64,000 nt of DNA from Cystobacter ferrugineus (GTDB lineage: Bacteria; Myxococcota; Myxococcia; Myxococcales; Myxococcaceae), in assembly GCF_001887355.1 (NCBI RefSeq), contig NZ_MPIN01000002.1, forward strand, positions 124,001 through 188,000. Reading direction: 5' to 3'. The notes under the pieces are model-generated. The model was not told the DNA's origin, searched no databases, and saw nothing but the letters and a program-made list of their open reading frames with translations. Shown here piece by piece: positions 41,002 through 50,208 of the stretch. Numbering within the stretch: the first letter of the stretch is position 1; each line of letters starts with the position of its first letter. The translations under genes and the position numbers were made by a program.

Positions 41002-42546
41002 TCACTCGATGAGCGCCGTCCCCGAGTCCACCCCCAACACCTCCCGCCACACCTGGAGCTTGTCCGGGTCGGAGAGTGTGAGCCGCTCACCCGGAAAGTC
41101 CGCCCGGAAGAGCGCCAGGGGCCCCTCGAGCAGTTCCAGCACGCCATCGGCCTTCAGGACGCCACCGAGGGAGTAGAAGTTGCCCTGGAGCACGAGATCC
41201 GGACGGAACCCCTCCCCGCCCAGGCGCAAGAGCGGGGCGTCCGCGCCCCCCCGCAGGGTGTTGTCGCGCACCTCGAGCCCCGTGACGCGCTTGCCGTCCG
41301 CGGCCAGCATCAGGGCGTAGTTGGCCGAGTACTCGACCGTGTTGCCCACCACCACCACGTCCCGGCCCCCCGCCACCCGGATGCCGAAGCCGTTGCCCTG
41401 GGGGTTGTCGCGGATGTTGCGCAGGTGGTTGCCCTCCACCCGGATGTGCGCGGGGGGCGCGGCGTCCTCCAGGATGGAGATGCCCCGGCCCGCGTTGGTG
41501 ATGGTGTTGTCCGCGACGGTGACGTTGCGGGCGGAGAGGTGGACGACCACCGCCTCGCCCGCGGAGGACCCCGCGGCGCGGATGGCCGTGTTGGGCAGGC
41601 TGGAGATGGTGTTGCCGCGCACGGTGACGCCATCGCACTGCTTGATGTCCACGCCGTTCTCCCCCTCGTCGTGCATCTTGTTGTCCTCGATGACGAGGCC
41701 GGTGGCGGGAGCCGTCCCCGCCTGGCATTGGACGGAGTCTCCCGAGTTGTGATGGATGTCGTTGTCCCGGATGACGACGTCACGCGACGGGCCCACCACC
41801 ACCACGCCGTGCGAGTCCTCCCCGGGCTTGATGAAGTGATGGATGGTGTTGTTCCGGAGCGTGAGGCCCTTCGGGCCATCCACGAGCACGCCCGCGCTCG
41901 AGGTGCCGCTGCGCAGCTCGCTCCCGGACAGGGTGGAGCCGCTGGAGCCGCTCTCGAAGATGATGGCGAACATGGCATGGCCTCCGACGTCCACCCGCAG
42001 GTTCTCCAGGTTCCAGCGCCCCTGCACGCGGATGACCGTGCTGCGCTGCGTGTTGCCCGGAGCGACGGTGGGCAGGGGCGAGCCCTCGCCACGCACGGTG
42101 ATGGCCGCCGCGCCCGAGCCCCGCGAGCCCAGGATGAGCTCCTCGGGATACACGCCGGAGAGCACCCGGATGACCTCGCCCGGACGTGCGCGCTCCGCGG
42201 CCCGGCCAATGGTGCGCAGCGGCGCCTCGCGCGTCCCCGCCGCGTCATCCCGTCCCTTCGTGCTCACGAACCAGGAGCGACCCTGGGGAACCTCGGGAGG
42301 CGGCTGCGTAGGCGGTGGCTGCGTAGGCGGCGGCTGCGTAGGAGGCGGTTGAGTGGGCGGCGGCTGCGTGGGCGGCGGCTTCGAGGAGGAAGGCTCCTCA
42401 CGCGAGGGTTGCGAGACACTGGGGATCTCCAGTGGAACGGCCACCATCTCTTCCGCGGAAAGCCCGCACCCGAGAAGGAGAAGACAGGAGAGCACCCCTC
42501 CCGTGCCCATGAAGCATCGTCCGCCCCTGGCCCCTGACCCTCCCAT
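41002..42546 (-). CDS. Right-handed beta-helix lipoprotein
   Basis: A 514-residue lipoprotein with lipobox LLLGC. The strong purine-rich site GGGAGGGAGGGGAGC before the ATG at 42546 fixes the start and gives the signal a charged N-region. A Pro/Thr/Gln linker of PPPTQ repeats follows. The remainder has many short beta turns (NNTIHHF, DNDIHHNSGDS, DNTITNAGRG, GNTVEYSANY), typical of a pectate-lyase-like parallel beta-helix (DUF1565 and NosD-like repeats). Such proteins are surface polysaccharide-binding or -cleaving. No active-site residue set can be named. Confidence 0.8.
   Translation of the reverse strand: MGGSGARGGRCFMGTGGVLSCLLLLGCGLSAEEMVAVPLEIPSVSQPSREEPSSSKPPPTQPPPTQPPPTQPPPTQPPPTQPPPEVPQGRSWFVSTKGRDDAAGTREAPLRTIGRAAERARPGEVIRVLSGVYPEELILGSRGSGAAAITVRGEGSPLPTVAPGNTQRSTVIRVQGRWNLENLRVDVGGHAMFAIIFESGSSGSTLSGSELRSGTSSAGVLVDGPKGLTLRNNTIHHFIKPGEDSHGVVVVGPSRDVVIRDNDIHHNSGDSVQCQAGTAPATGLVIEDNKMHDEGENGVDIKQCDGVTVRGNTISSLPNTAIRAAGSSAGEAVVVHLSARNVTVADNTITNAGRGISILEDAAPPAHIRVEGNHLRNIRDNPQGNGFGIRVAGGRDVVVVGNTVEYSANYALMLAADGKRVTGLEVRDNTLRGGADAPLLRLGGEGFRPDLVLQGNFYSLGGVLKADGVLELLEGPLALFRADFPGERLTLSDPDKLQVWREVLGVDSGTALIE
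42292..42372 (-). repeat. PPPTQ-coding 15-bp tandem repeats
   Basis: A short in-frame array encoding five or six PPPTQ units in the linker of the beta-helix lipoprotein. Copies are near identical in places, so length variation is expected. Confidence 0.8.
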
Positions 42547-42687
42547 GCTCCCCTCCCTCCCACGGGCATCCGTCCGTGGCGCGGCAAGGTCGGCACGAGC
42601 GGAAGCGGCATCAAGGGAAGCAGGGCTCCCAACGTGAAGTGGAGCACGGGTTACAGTCGGCGCCCACCACGCACATGACCGGCGCGC

Positions 42688-43266
42688 TCAGTGGGTGGGC
42701 GTGGGCTCCGGCTCGCGCAGGGAGCCCTCGGAGACCTCGAGGGCCTCGGCGCGCTCGCGGGTGCGCTTCAAACCCTGCCCCACCCATTCGTAGGAGCGGT
42801 GGAGGAAGTCGGAGAGCGTGGTGAGGGCGTAGATGGAGGCGACGAGCCGGGCCTCCCTCGGGCGCACGGCATGCAGGCAGACGAGCGCTCCCGCGACCCA
42901 GGGCCCGAGACAGAAGGTGCACGAGAGCAGGTCGCCCACGGCCCGGCGCAGGCCCCTTCCCCGCGAGGACTCCGTCACCTCGCTCGCGCGGTCCGTGCTC
43001 TCGAAGCGGACGAAGGGCGCCCGGACGGGCGCGGTCACGAAGTCCTTGGCGAGGATGCGCGTGACCTTGTGGGTGGCCAGACCGAACAGCGCCACGTCCT
43101 CCAGGCTCATCCGGGGAAACGCGCTCCGGCCCCGCCCTCCCCTCCACGCGAAGTAGCCCGCCAGCGCGGAGCCGTAGACCCCCATGAGCAGCGCATAGGA
43201 GCCGAGTGGCATCTCCGTGTTGCCGTAACCCGCGAAGAGCTTCGTCTCAGCCAGTGCCTTGCCCAT
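42688..43266 (-). CDS. DUF1360-like membrane protein
   Basis: A 192-residue protein resembling the DUF1360 family. The start at 43266 is supported by GGAGGAGG. It has about three hydrophobic segments: LGSYALLMGVYGSALAGYFAW, SLEDVALFGLATHKVTRI (less hydrophobic), and LLSCTFCLGPWVAGALVCLHA. A CTFCLGPW motif is typical of that family. Biochemical role is unknown. It is downstream of an iron-uptake remnant and lacks linked operon partners. Confidence 0.7.
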   Translation of the reverse strand: MGKALAETKLFAGYGNTEMPLGSYALLMGVYGSALAGYFAWRGGRGRSAFPRMSLEDVALFGLATHKVTRILAKDFVTAPVRAPFVRFESTDRASEVTESSRGRGLRRAVGDLLSCTFCLGPWVAGALVCLHAVRPREARLVASIYALTTLSDFLHRSYEWVGQGLKRTRERAEALEVSEGSLREPEPTPTH

Positions 43267-43427
43267 GAGTGCCTCCTCCCTGGACGCTGTGCATTCCGCA
43301 CCGCCGCTCCAACCCATGGGGAAAACCTGGGGGACGCCGAGGCGCTTGATAGCCGGGCTGCTCCAGCCGAAAACGCGAGTCATTTGCATCATCTCGAGCG
43401 CCTGACATCCGGAAAGCGGGGAGCGCG

Positions 43428-43675
43428 ATGCTGAGTCTCGCCGCGCTCGCGTTCTCCCTCTCGGCGGTGTCGGTCCTGGCGCAGGGCGGCCGCGGAGCCT
43501 CCCGGTGGGCGGAGAGACGTTCGGGACGAGCGTCGACCACCGGACCCCCTCGTTCGGCTTCGAGCGCGTCCTCTTCGATTTGCACTACACCCACTATGGC
43601 GGCCTGCTGCTCAAGGGGCTCTACGCGCCCCTCGCCCGAGGGCTCGCGCGGGCTACCACGTATAGCCGACGTTGA
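43428..43675 (+). pseudogene. Fragment of PepSY-TM (PiuB-like) membrane protein
   Basis: Frame 2 reads VGGETFGTSVDHRTPSFGFE then RVLFDLHYTHYGGLLLKGLY, which matches the heart of PepSY-associated TM proteins (D-LHY-T-GG-LLKGLY). The segment ahead, starting at 43428, reads MLSLAALAFSLSAVSVLAQGG in another frame. So it is a broken, frameshifted, C-terminally incomplete gene. PiuB-like proteins accompany iron-siderophore receptors, and a receptor remnant follows on the other strand. Confidence 0.55.
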
Positions 43676-43993
43676 GCATGGCGCGGCGCCGGTCGCCGTA
43701 GAAGCTCCGGCTGGAACTTGACGAATGGATTGCGCCTGCTGGGCCTCCATCTGCTCCCGCCCCACCACGGAGATGGACCGCGGCGTCTCCAGCAGGGACG
43801 TGTCCGTCCTGGTACCGCTCGCGCTGCGCCGGGCGGTGTAGCCCACGACGGGATCCGTCGCGCGCTCGCGCTAGCCCTCCACCTTCACGGTGTCCAGGGT
43901 GAGCGTCTGCTCGGAGTCCTGCGCCACCTCCACCGTCGCGAACGCGAAGGAGAGACCCGCCCAGGCACGCCTGCTTCGAATTGGAGAACCCAT
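43653..43993 (-). pseudogene. TonB-dependent siderophore receptor with internal deletion
   Basis: It starts MGSPIRSRRAWAGL at 43993 with a signal peptide-like segment and ends LTLDTVKVEG with a stop TAG (43871-43873). Just past this stop, the same frame resumes with DPVVGYTARRSASGTRTDTS, LLETPRSISVVGREQ and AQQAQSI, a plug-domain N-terminus of FhuA/FpvA-type receptors. After a short stretch the terminal beta-strand, FYGDRRRAMLNVGYTW and stop, appears in a shifted frame. The barrel (about 550 residues) is deleted. This is a decayed gene. Confidence 0.75.
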
Positions 43994-44013
43994 ATTGAAA
44001 ATGATTCTGACTC
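43994..44013 (-). promoter_or_regulatory. Fur-box-like site before the receptor remnant
   Basis: AGTCAGAATCATTTTCAAT on the minus strand, adjacent to the start of the decayed receptor, resembles GAATCATTTTC half-sites of Fur boxes. Compare the stronger site at 61459. Confidence 0.4.
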
Positions 44014-44301
44014 GCGGAGTCAAAAAGGTTCGGATCGCGGCGTAACATGGGCTCCGAGGGGGGGCAAGGGGGAAGCAGGTGCTCCGGGGAAGGCGAAGGG
44101 GGAGCCGGGTGCAAACCCTCACGTGACGGAATGGTCAAACACGCACGGAGCGTCACGGCCTCCAGGTTGTGCGCCGGGCGGGCGCATAGGGGCAACCCGC
44201 CGGAGTTCTTTCTCTGGGATGATGGTTCCAGCGATTCTCGCTCACGATGGGCGAGCCTCGTGGCCACTACCCCGCACGCACAACCTGGAGCCCACATCTT
44301 C

Positions 44302-45474
44302 ATGACCACGGCCGTCGCCTACCGTAGGGAAGCGCCACCCCCCGCAGTCTTCCCGAACATCGATGAGGAAGCCTTCGCCCGCGACCTCCAAGCCCTGCGC
44401 GTGGAGCTGGAGTCCTCCATCGGTCCCGAGGACCGCGCGCACTTCCGGAAGATCCAGCGCTGGGGCCGGGTGTGCTCGTTTCTCGGGTATGCGACGTCCT
44501 GGCTGATGCCCAACCCGCTCTCCGCGCTGCTCATCGCGCAGGGCAACACGGCGCGCTGGACGATGATGGCCCACCACGTCACGCACCGGGGCTATGACCG
44601 TGTGCCCGACATGCCCGAGCACTCCACCGGGAAGCACTTCGCCACCGGCTGGCGCCGCGTCATCGACTGGCCCGATTGGATCCACCCCGAGGCGTGGCGC
44701 CACGAGCACAACACCCTGCACCACGGACGCACGGGAGAGATCGCGGACCCGGACCTGGTGGAGCACAACACCGAGTGGCTGCGCCGCTCGTCCATGCCGC
44801 TGTGGGCGAAGTACCTCATCGTGGGCTTCTTCGCCTGCACGTGGAAGGTGACGTACTACGCGCCCAACACCTTCTTCGAGTGGCGCCGGGCCGAGCGGCG
44901 CCGCGCGGGCGGGGCCGAGGAGTTCGGAACGCCCCCGCTGGTGACGGCCTTCAACCCGCTCACCGCCCAGGGCCGGGACTTCTGGCGCACCTGCCTGCTG
45001 CCCTACGCGGCCCTGCGCTTCGTGCTCCTGCCCGCCCTGTTCGCTCCCCTGGGCGCCTGGGCGGCGTTCAGCGTCTTCGTCAACAGCGTCCTCGCCGAGC
45101 TGCTCACCAACATCCAGAGCTTCATGCTGATCGCCCCCAACCACGCGGGCGACGATCTCTACCGCTTCCAGGGGCGCTCCGACAGCCACGCGACCTTCGC
45201 GGTGCGGCAGGTGGTGGGCTCGGCGAACTACACCACCGGGAGCGATGGGATCGACTTCCTCCAGGGCTTCCTCAACTACCAGATCGAGCACCACCTCTGG
45301 CCGACCCTGCCCATGCGCAAGTACCAGCAGGCCCAGCCCCGGGTGAAGGCCCTGTGTGAGAAGCACGGCGTGCCCTACGTGCAGGAGAGCATCTGGCGGC
45401 GCGTGGGCAAGCTCGTCGACATCATGGTGGGGCGCACCTCCATGCGCACGCTGCCCCCCCTGGGACGCGGATAG
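44302..45474 (+). CDS. Membrane fatty-acid desaturase
   Basis: A 390-residue protein with three histidine boxes of the membrane desaturase family: MAHHVTHRGYDR, WRHEHNTLHHGRTGE and LNYQIEHHLWPTLPMRKY. The His pattern (HxxxH, HxxHH, HxxHH) coordinates a di-iron site and acts on acyl chains or related lipids. Four hydrophobic segments cluster around 60-75, 165-180 and 235-265. The start at 44302 is taken as the natural N-terminus (MTTAVAYRRE). It is not linked to other lipid genes here and ends seven bases from a convergent gene. Confidence 0.92.
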   Translation: MTTAVAYRREAPPPAVFPNIDEEAFARDLQALRVELESSIGPEDRAHFRKIQRWGRVCSFLGYATSWLMPNPLSALLIAQGNTARWTMMAHHVTHRGYDRVPDMPEHSTGKHFATGWRRVIDWPDWIHPEAWRHEHNTLHHGRTGEIADPDLVEHNTEWLRRSSMPLWAKYLIVGFFACTWKVTYYAPNTFFEWRRAERRRAGGAEEFGTPPLVTAFNPLTAQGRDFWRTCLLPYAALRFVLLPALFAPLGAWAAFSVFVNSVLAELLTNIQSFMLIAPNHAGDDLYRFQGRSDSHATFAVRQVVGSANYTTGSDGIDFLQGFLNYQIEHHLWPTLPMRKYQQAQPRVKALCEKHGVPYVQESIWRRVGKLVDIMVGRTSMRTLPPLGRG

Positions 45475-45481
45475 TCCGGGC

Positions 45482-46324
45482 TCAGGCGGAGCGCAGCAGC
45501 ACGAGGCCGGAGCAGATCATCCCCCCGGCCATCCAGCGCCAGGCGGACGCGCGCTCCTCGAGCCAGAACACTCCCATGAGGATGCTGAACAGCACGCTCG
45601 TCTCGCGCAGGGCGGAGACGAGCGCCACCGGCGCCTGGCGCATGCACCACAGCACCAGCACATAGGCCACGTTGGACACCAGGCCGCCCCCGAGCGAGCG
45701 CAGCGCGTCGGTGCGCAGGTGCTGCTTCAGGTCCCGGCGCTGCACCAGCATCACCCCCAACCACACCACCCCGTTGGGCACCGAGGACCAGACGGCGTAG
45801 TCCAGCGCGCTGGCGGACAGGCGCGCTCCCTTCGCGTTGGCGAGCGTATAGAGCGCGGTGATGACCGCCGCGCTCAGGGCGAGGCCGAGGGTGCTCGTCC
45901 CCGCCTGCCCCCCGGCGCGCATCGAATCCGCCGCCAGCAGCGCCACCCCGAGCGCGATCGCCACGACCCCGGCCAGGCCCAGCGGCCCCGGCATCTCGGC
46001 GAAGAGCAGCGCGCCGGCCGCGGTGACCGTCACCGGCGCGAGGCCCCGGGTGAGCGGGTAGGCCACGCTGAGCTCTCCCGTGGAGTACGCCCGCGCCAAT
46101 ATGGCCTGCGTGCCGAAGCTGCCCAGGAAGCCCGCGAACATCCAGGGCCAGGCCTCCGGCGGCGGCCCCTCCACGAAGGGCAGCGCGAGAATGCACATGA
46201 ACGAGCCCGCCATGGACACGGTCGCCATGCTCAGGGTGCGATCCCCACTCGCCTTCACGGCGGCGTTCCACCCCGCATGCAATACCGCGCTCAGGAGGAT
46301 GACGAGGAAGACGGTGGTCGACAC
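45482..46324 (-). CDS. DMT-superfamily (EamA-like) transporter
   Basis: A 280-residue inner-membrane protein with about ten helices in two repeat halves, as in EamA drug/metabolite transporters. The first helix (FLVILLSAVLHAGWNAAVKASGDR) carries the typical HAxWNA signature. The GTG at 46324 is chosen because it precedes this signature and AAGG lies upstream; a longer frame to 46411 would add a hydrophilic leader. Substrate is unknown. Confidence 0.85.
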   Translation of the reverse strand: MSTTVFLVILLSAVLHAGWNAAVKASGDRTLSMATVSMAGSFMCILALPFVEGPPPEAWPWMFAGFLGSFGTQAILARAYSTGELSVAYPLTRGLAPVTVTAAGALLFAEMPGPLGLAGVVAIALGVALLAADSMRAGGQAGTSTLGLALSAAVITALYTLANAKGARLSASALDYAVWSSVPNGVVWLGVMLVQRRDLKQHLRTDALRSLGGGLVSNVAYVLVLWCMRQAPVALVSALRETSVLFSILMGVFWLEERASAWRWMAGGMICSGLVLLRSA

Positions 46325-46419
46325 GGGCGCCACCTTCTCATGCGCGGAGAAACCAGGCCAGTGGCGTCGGGGTGCTAATTGATTGGCGCACCCATTGTTT
46401 TCTGCTTTCAATCCTCGCC

Positions 46420-47604
46420 ATGAACCCGACCAACGTCACACGCCGCGATTTCGTCTATCTCATGGGTCTGGGCACGACGGGAATCGTCCTGTCCTCCTGC
46501 TCGGACGGGCAACCGACGCCGCAGCCCCAGCCCCCCGCCCCCACCGAGCTGTGGCTCTACGTGGGCACGTACACCTCGGGGGGCAGCGAGGGCATCTACC
46601 TGTGCCGGTTGGACCTGGCAACCGGTGCCCTCCAAAAGCTGGCGGTCACCCCGAACGTGGCCGAGCCTTCCTATCTGGCCCTGGATCCAAAGGGACGCTA
46701 CCTTTACGCCGTCAATGAATTGGTGGAGTACGAAGGCAAGGCCAGTGGTGCCGTGAGTGCCTTTGCCATCAATGCCCAGAGCCGGGAATTGACCTTCATC
46801 AACCGGCAGTCCTCGCAGGGCGGCGCGCCCTGCTACCTGGAAGTGGATGCGACGGGCGCCTTCGTGCTGGTGGCCAATTACGTGGGCGGCAACGTCGCCG
46901 TCCTTCCCATCCAGCAGGACGGTGGACTGGGCGCCGCCGTCGACGTGAAGCAACACCAGGGCGACGCCGGCCAGGAGCCCCACGCCCATCAGATCCGGCT
47001 GGACGCGGCCAACCAGTACGCCCTCGCTCCGGACCTCGGACTGGACAAGATCATGTCCTACCGGTTCGACGCGCGGCAGGGAAAGCTCACGCCCGGCGAG
47101 CCCGCCTCGTTCTCCACCCGCGCCAAGGCGGGACCGCGCCACCTGGACTTCCACCCCAATGGGAAGTTCGCCTTCGGCATCAACGAGCTGGACTCGACCC
47201 TCATCGCCTTCTCCTATGACAAGGAGAAGGGCGTGCTGACCGAGCTCCAGACGGTCTCCACCCTGCCCGAGGGCTACACCGGGACCAGCTACTGCGCGGA
47301 CATCCACGTCAGCCCCGACGGCCGCTTCCTCTATGGCTCCAACCGCGGCCATGACAGCATCGTCGTGTTTGCCATTGATTCGGAGGGGAAGCTGACCCTG
47401 GTGGAGCATGTGACGGGCGGCATCAACTGGCCGCGCAACTTCGCCATCGATCCGACGGGCGCCTACCTGCTGGTGGCCAACCAGAAGGGGAACACCGTCG
47501 TCACCTTCCGGCGCAACGCGGAGAACGGACAGCTCACGCCCGTGGGCCAGCCCCTGGACATCCCCGCGCCCACGTGCCTGCTCGTGGTTCCCCCGTCCGT
47601 CTGA
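46420..47604 (+). CDS. Lactonase-family beta-propeller (YbhE/Pgl-like), Tat-exported lipoprotein
   Basis: A 394-residue protein. The N-terminus contains twin arginines in TRRDFVYLMGLGTTG and a lipobox-like Cys27 (LSSC). The remainder is a seven-bladed propeller of the lactonase/6-phosphogluconolactonase YbhE family: ELWLYVGTYTSGGSEGIYLCRLD, EPSYLALDPKGRYLYAVNE, HAHQIRLD and GPRHLDFHPNGKFAFGINELD, VSPDGRFLYGSNRGHDSIVVF. Because it appears exported, it is probably not the cytoplasmic pentose-phosphate enzyme. Start at ATG 46420. It ends before a terminator hairpin. Confidence 0.88.
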   Translation: MNPTNVTRRDFVYLMGLGTTGIVLSSCSDGQPTPQPQPPAPTELWLYVGTYTSGGSEGIYLCRLDLATGALQKLAVTPNVAEPSYLALDPKGRYLYAVNELVEYEGKASGAVSAFAINAQSRELTFINRQSSQGGAPCYLEVDATGAFVLVANYVGGNVAVLPIQQDGGLGAAVDVKQHQGDAGQEPHAHQIRLDAANQYALAPDLGLDKIMSYRFDARQGKLTPGEPASFSTRAKAGPRHLDFHPNGKFAFGINELDSTLIAFSYDKEKGVLTELQTVSTLPEGYTGTSYCADIHVSPDGRFLYGSNRGHDSIVVFAIDSEGKLTLVEHVTGGINWPRNFAIDPTGAYLLVANQKGNTVVTFRRNAENGQLTPVGQPLDIPAPTCLLVVPPSV

Positions 47605-47609
47605 CTTCA

Positions 47610-47645
47610 GCGGCGGGAGGTCTGCGGAGAGCCTCCTCCCGCCGC
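47610..47645 (+). terminator. Terminator after the lactonase gene
   Basis: GCGGCGGGAGG and CCTCCCGCCGC form an eleven-base stem, starting six bases past the stop. Confidence 0.65.
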
Positions 47646-47679
47646 GCCATCCCGGCACGGCCCGTCAGTAGAGGATGCA

Positions 47680-48306
47680 TCAGTAGAGGATGCAGTCGAA
47701 CTTCTCGATGACGGCCCTGAGTTCTTCCTCTGTGGTCTCCATCCGTTTGGCTACCGAGGGGGCGTGATAGGTGAGCGACTTGGTAGGAGCCGGTTGGGTA
47801 TGAAGCTCCTCCACGGTAATGCGTCCAAAGCGGCCCGGCCACTTGACGCCGCATAGCTCGGGAGCCCTATGGATCGGGTCAAGGAAGGTGAAGCAGGGCC
47901 ACTTGGGAAAGCGAATGGTGGCGAGGTCCGAGCCCATGATGCGGCAGCCATCCAGGCGGGCCTCGGTGAAGTCACAGTCCTCGATGGCCCCGCTCTCCCA
48001 TCCTGTGCCGTAGTCGGGCCAGTGCCCGAAATCGCACCCGGTCAGCCGCCCCTTGAAACGGCACCCCTTGAGAGAGGCTTTCACCCATTGTTGGTGGTTT
48101 TTTAGCTCCTGCCTCACCTCGAAGGTGCAATCAATGAACCGTGCCCCAACGATGATCAGGTTCCTGGCGGAGACTTTGAGGATGACGGTGCAGTTTCTAA
48201 GCGACAGGTTGGGGCCAAGGAAATAGAGCGAATTCTTGTCAGACAACTCTAGCCGCTCGTTTTCAATCTCCTTGTCTTCAATGATGACGTTCTCGAGCCA
48301 CCCCAT
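47680..48306 (-). CDS. Pentapeptide-like protein, candidate immunity partner
   Basis: A 208-residue protein. The middle has loosely repeated A/C-[DN]-[LF] units such as GPNLSLRNCTVI, GARFIDCTFEV, LKGCRFKGRLTGCDFG and IEDCDFTEARLDGCRIMGSDLATIRF, as in pentapeptide-repeat-like folds. The gene starts 11 bp after the SitA-like toxin gene on the same strand, so it is the natural candidate for the cognate immunity gene. No catalytic motif is seen. Some Myxococcus SitI proteins lack similarity to known families, so immunity is inferred from position. Confidence 0.6.
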   Translation of the reverse strand: MGWLENVIIEDKEIENERLELSDKNSLYFLGPNLSLRNCTVILKVSARNLIIVGARFIDCTFEVRQELKNHQQWVKASLKGCRFKGRLTGCDFGHWPDYGTGWESGAIEDCDFTEARLDGCRIMGSDLATIRFPKWPCFTFLDPIHRAPELCGVKWPGRFGRITVEELHTQPAPTKSLTYHAPSVAKRMETTEEELRAVIEKFDCILY

Positions 48307-48317
48307 AGTAGACCCTT

Positions 48318-49997
48318 TCAGAAGGTGAGCATCCGGAAGAACTCACCCGCCATGCGCCTGCCGTGACGCGCCAGATTCGACTCCGTGCCGGAGAGAATCT
48401 CGTACTGGCGGCCCGTCTTCAGGTCAACCACGTCCACTCCATGGTGTTTGAACCGAAGGCTCCCTCCTAACTGAGCTTTCACCTCTTCGTGCACGAAGCG
48501 CCCCCGGGCCTCGCGCTCTAGCAGTCGCGCCAGCCAGTATTCGCCCTTGTCCATAGCATTTTTGATGGCCTCTTTCTCCGCGTCCGAGAGCCTGTCGGGC
48601 CTCCATTTCTTCGCGGCCTCGGTGACGGCCTCCTGGAGCATGTTCCCCACCTTGTCCTCGGCGGGAATGTCGGCGGCTGACTTTCCGCGGGGCAGGTGCC
48701 AGCGCTGGCCGTCGCTGAGTTCCACCTGCCGGTTGCCGCCCCGGTGGCGAATGACGGTTTCGGCAAAGCGGCCCCCTGGAGCCTGCCCCGGCCCACTGCC
48801 CGTCCCCTGCTTGAGCATCACCACGGCCAGGGGGCCCTGGGGTGAAGTGGCCACCGTATCGGCCGCCGCTACGGCCTTGGCCAGGGCGCCCTCTGTCGCG
48901 AGCGCCGCCTCCGTCACCTCCAGGCGCCCCATGACAGCGGCGCCGCCCTGCGCCTCGAACTGCTTGCCGGCGAGGTTGAAGCGCGGAAGCGACTTCACCC
49001 GTGGCAGCACCTGCCCCAGCGTGTGCCCGCCCAGCGAGGCCACGGCGAGAATCATGGCCCGGGCCGCGTCCTCGCCCAGTACCTTGCCGAAGTCCTCTCC
49101 CGCCGCGCGCAACTCCTCGAAGGTGGTGGCGTGGTGCGCCGTGTCCGCCATGCGGGCCCATCCATCCATGAGGCCGTACATCGTCTCGAGGCCCAGGTAG
49201 CCCATCAGGAGGAGGGTCATGCCAGCAGCCAGGGCCTTGGTCGTCGGCTCGGGCACCATCCACATCATGCAGTAGAGGGCGACTGTCCAGACCACCGTGG
49301 AGATGAGCATCCGCACGTCCAATAGCTGGCGCACCAGGGCCTCGCGCGTCTCGTCGAGGACGTGGCCGAAGGCCAGGGCCAGGGCGAAGGTCCGCCGGTC
49401 GTCCGTGCGCAGGTAGGGCCCGTCGTCCAGAAGGCCCAGGCAGTCGCCGCCGCCCCGGGGCCCACACCACTGGAGGTACCTGGCCCTCAGGGCTTCATCC
49501 GCCGCGGGGGTGAGCACCACCGGCCCCTCCTGGCGCTCGGGCACCAGGGTGTAGGCCTGGTCGCGATACACCTCCAGGAGCCAGTCTCCCGTGCTGTCCA
49601 CCGTCTCGACGCCGATAGGGGACGGCAGGAGGTGGAGCAACTCCCGGGCGACCGCTCGTGGAGTCTTCGTCCCCAGCCGCACGTCGCGCGAGAGGCGCAG
49701 GAAGGCCTGTTGGAACTCGGCTCTGGGAATGGGTACCGGCCGGGTGGCGACGGCGCCGGGTTCCAGGAAGTCCACGGCGTACACGGTGGCGGACTCGAGC
49801 CCGGGCTCCGCCGTGGCGGCCACACGCTGCTTGGGCGCCGGTGGGGGCGTCAGCGAGTGGTAGCGGTAGCCGACAAAACCCCCGTGGGGGGGGCCCGTGG
49901 CACACGAGAACTGGAAGAGAACGATGAGTGCCCAACCGCCAACGCAGGGGCTCAGCCGCGCGCCCATGGAGCGAGCGCCAGGAAGACGGATGGACAC
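48318..49997 (-). CDS. SitA-like polymorphic lipoprotein toxin
   Basis: A 559-residue protein with a signal peptide and lipobox-like FSC at Cys32. GGAGG seven bases before the GTG at 49997 defines the start. The central region has two hydrophobic helices (LISTVVWTVALYCMMWMV and ALAAGMTLLLMGYLGLETM). The C-terminal about 100 residues (LGGSLRFKHHGVDVVDLKTG then RQYEILSGTESNLARHGRRM) resemble the restriction-endonuclease-like toxin tips of the SitA5 group. SitA toxins pass between myxobacterial cells by TraA/TraB outer-membrane exchange and kill recipients that lack the cognate SitI. The immunity gene follows. Confidence 0.75.
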   Translation of the reverse strand: MSIRLPGARSMGARLSPCVGGWALIVLFQFSCATGPPHGGFVGYRYHSLTPPPAPKQRVAATAEPGLESATVYAVDFLEPGAVATRPVPIPRAEFQQAFLRLSRDVRLGTKTPRAVARELLHLLPSPIGVETVDSTGDWLLEVYRDQAYTLVPERQEGPVVLTPAADEALRARYLQWCGPRGGGDCLGLLDDGPYLRTDDRRTFALALAFGHVLDETREALVRQLLDVRMLISTVVWTVALYCMMWMVPEPTTKALAAGMTLLLMGYLGLETMYGLMDGWARMADTAHHATTFEELRAAGEDFGKVLGEDAARAMILAVASLGGHTLGQVLPRVKSLPRFNLAGKQFEAQGGAAVMGRLEVTEAALATEGALAKAVAAADTVATSPQGPLAVVMLKQGTGSGPGQAPGGRFAETVIRHRGGNRQVELSDGQRWHLPRGKSAADIPAEDKVGNMLQEAVTEAAKKWRPDRLSDAEKEAIKNAMDKGEYWLARLLEREARGRFVHEEVKAQLGGSLRFKHHGVDVVDLKTGRQYEILSGTESNLARHGRRMAGEFFRMLTF

Positions 49998-50208
49998 GGC
50001 ACACCTCCGGAAGCGACGCGGCCAACGGCCGTTGCTCCGGAATTACACGGAAATGCAGGTGGATCCGTCAAGCCACCGGGTGGCGGCGAGTGGCACGATG
50101 CCTGGAAAGGTGTCAGACACTCTAGGGGATGCGGCGCCGAAACGAGTTTTTGCCACCTTCCATGGCCACGTGTGAGTCGCCTCTACGCAACCCTATCTGT
50201 GTAGCGCG

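Noticed and set aside
38791-42537. 1248-codon plus-strand ORF over cstA and the beta-helix gene
   Set aside because: Low-complexity, His/Arg/Gly/Glu-rich translation, antisense to genes with clear family signatures.
50106-50120. GTGTCAGACAC palindrome
   Set aside because: A short perfect palindrome, maybe part of a dispersed repeat, but a single copy seen here cannot support a call.
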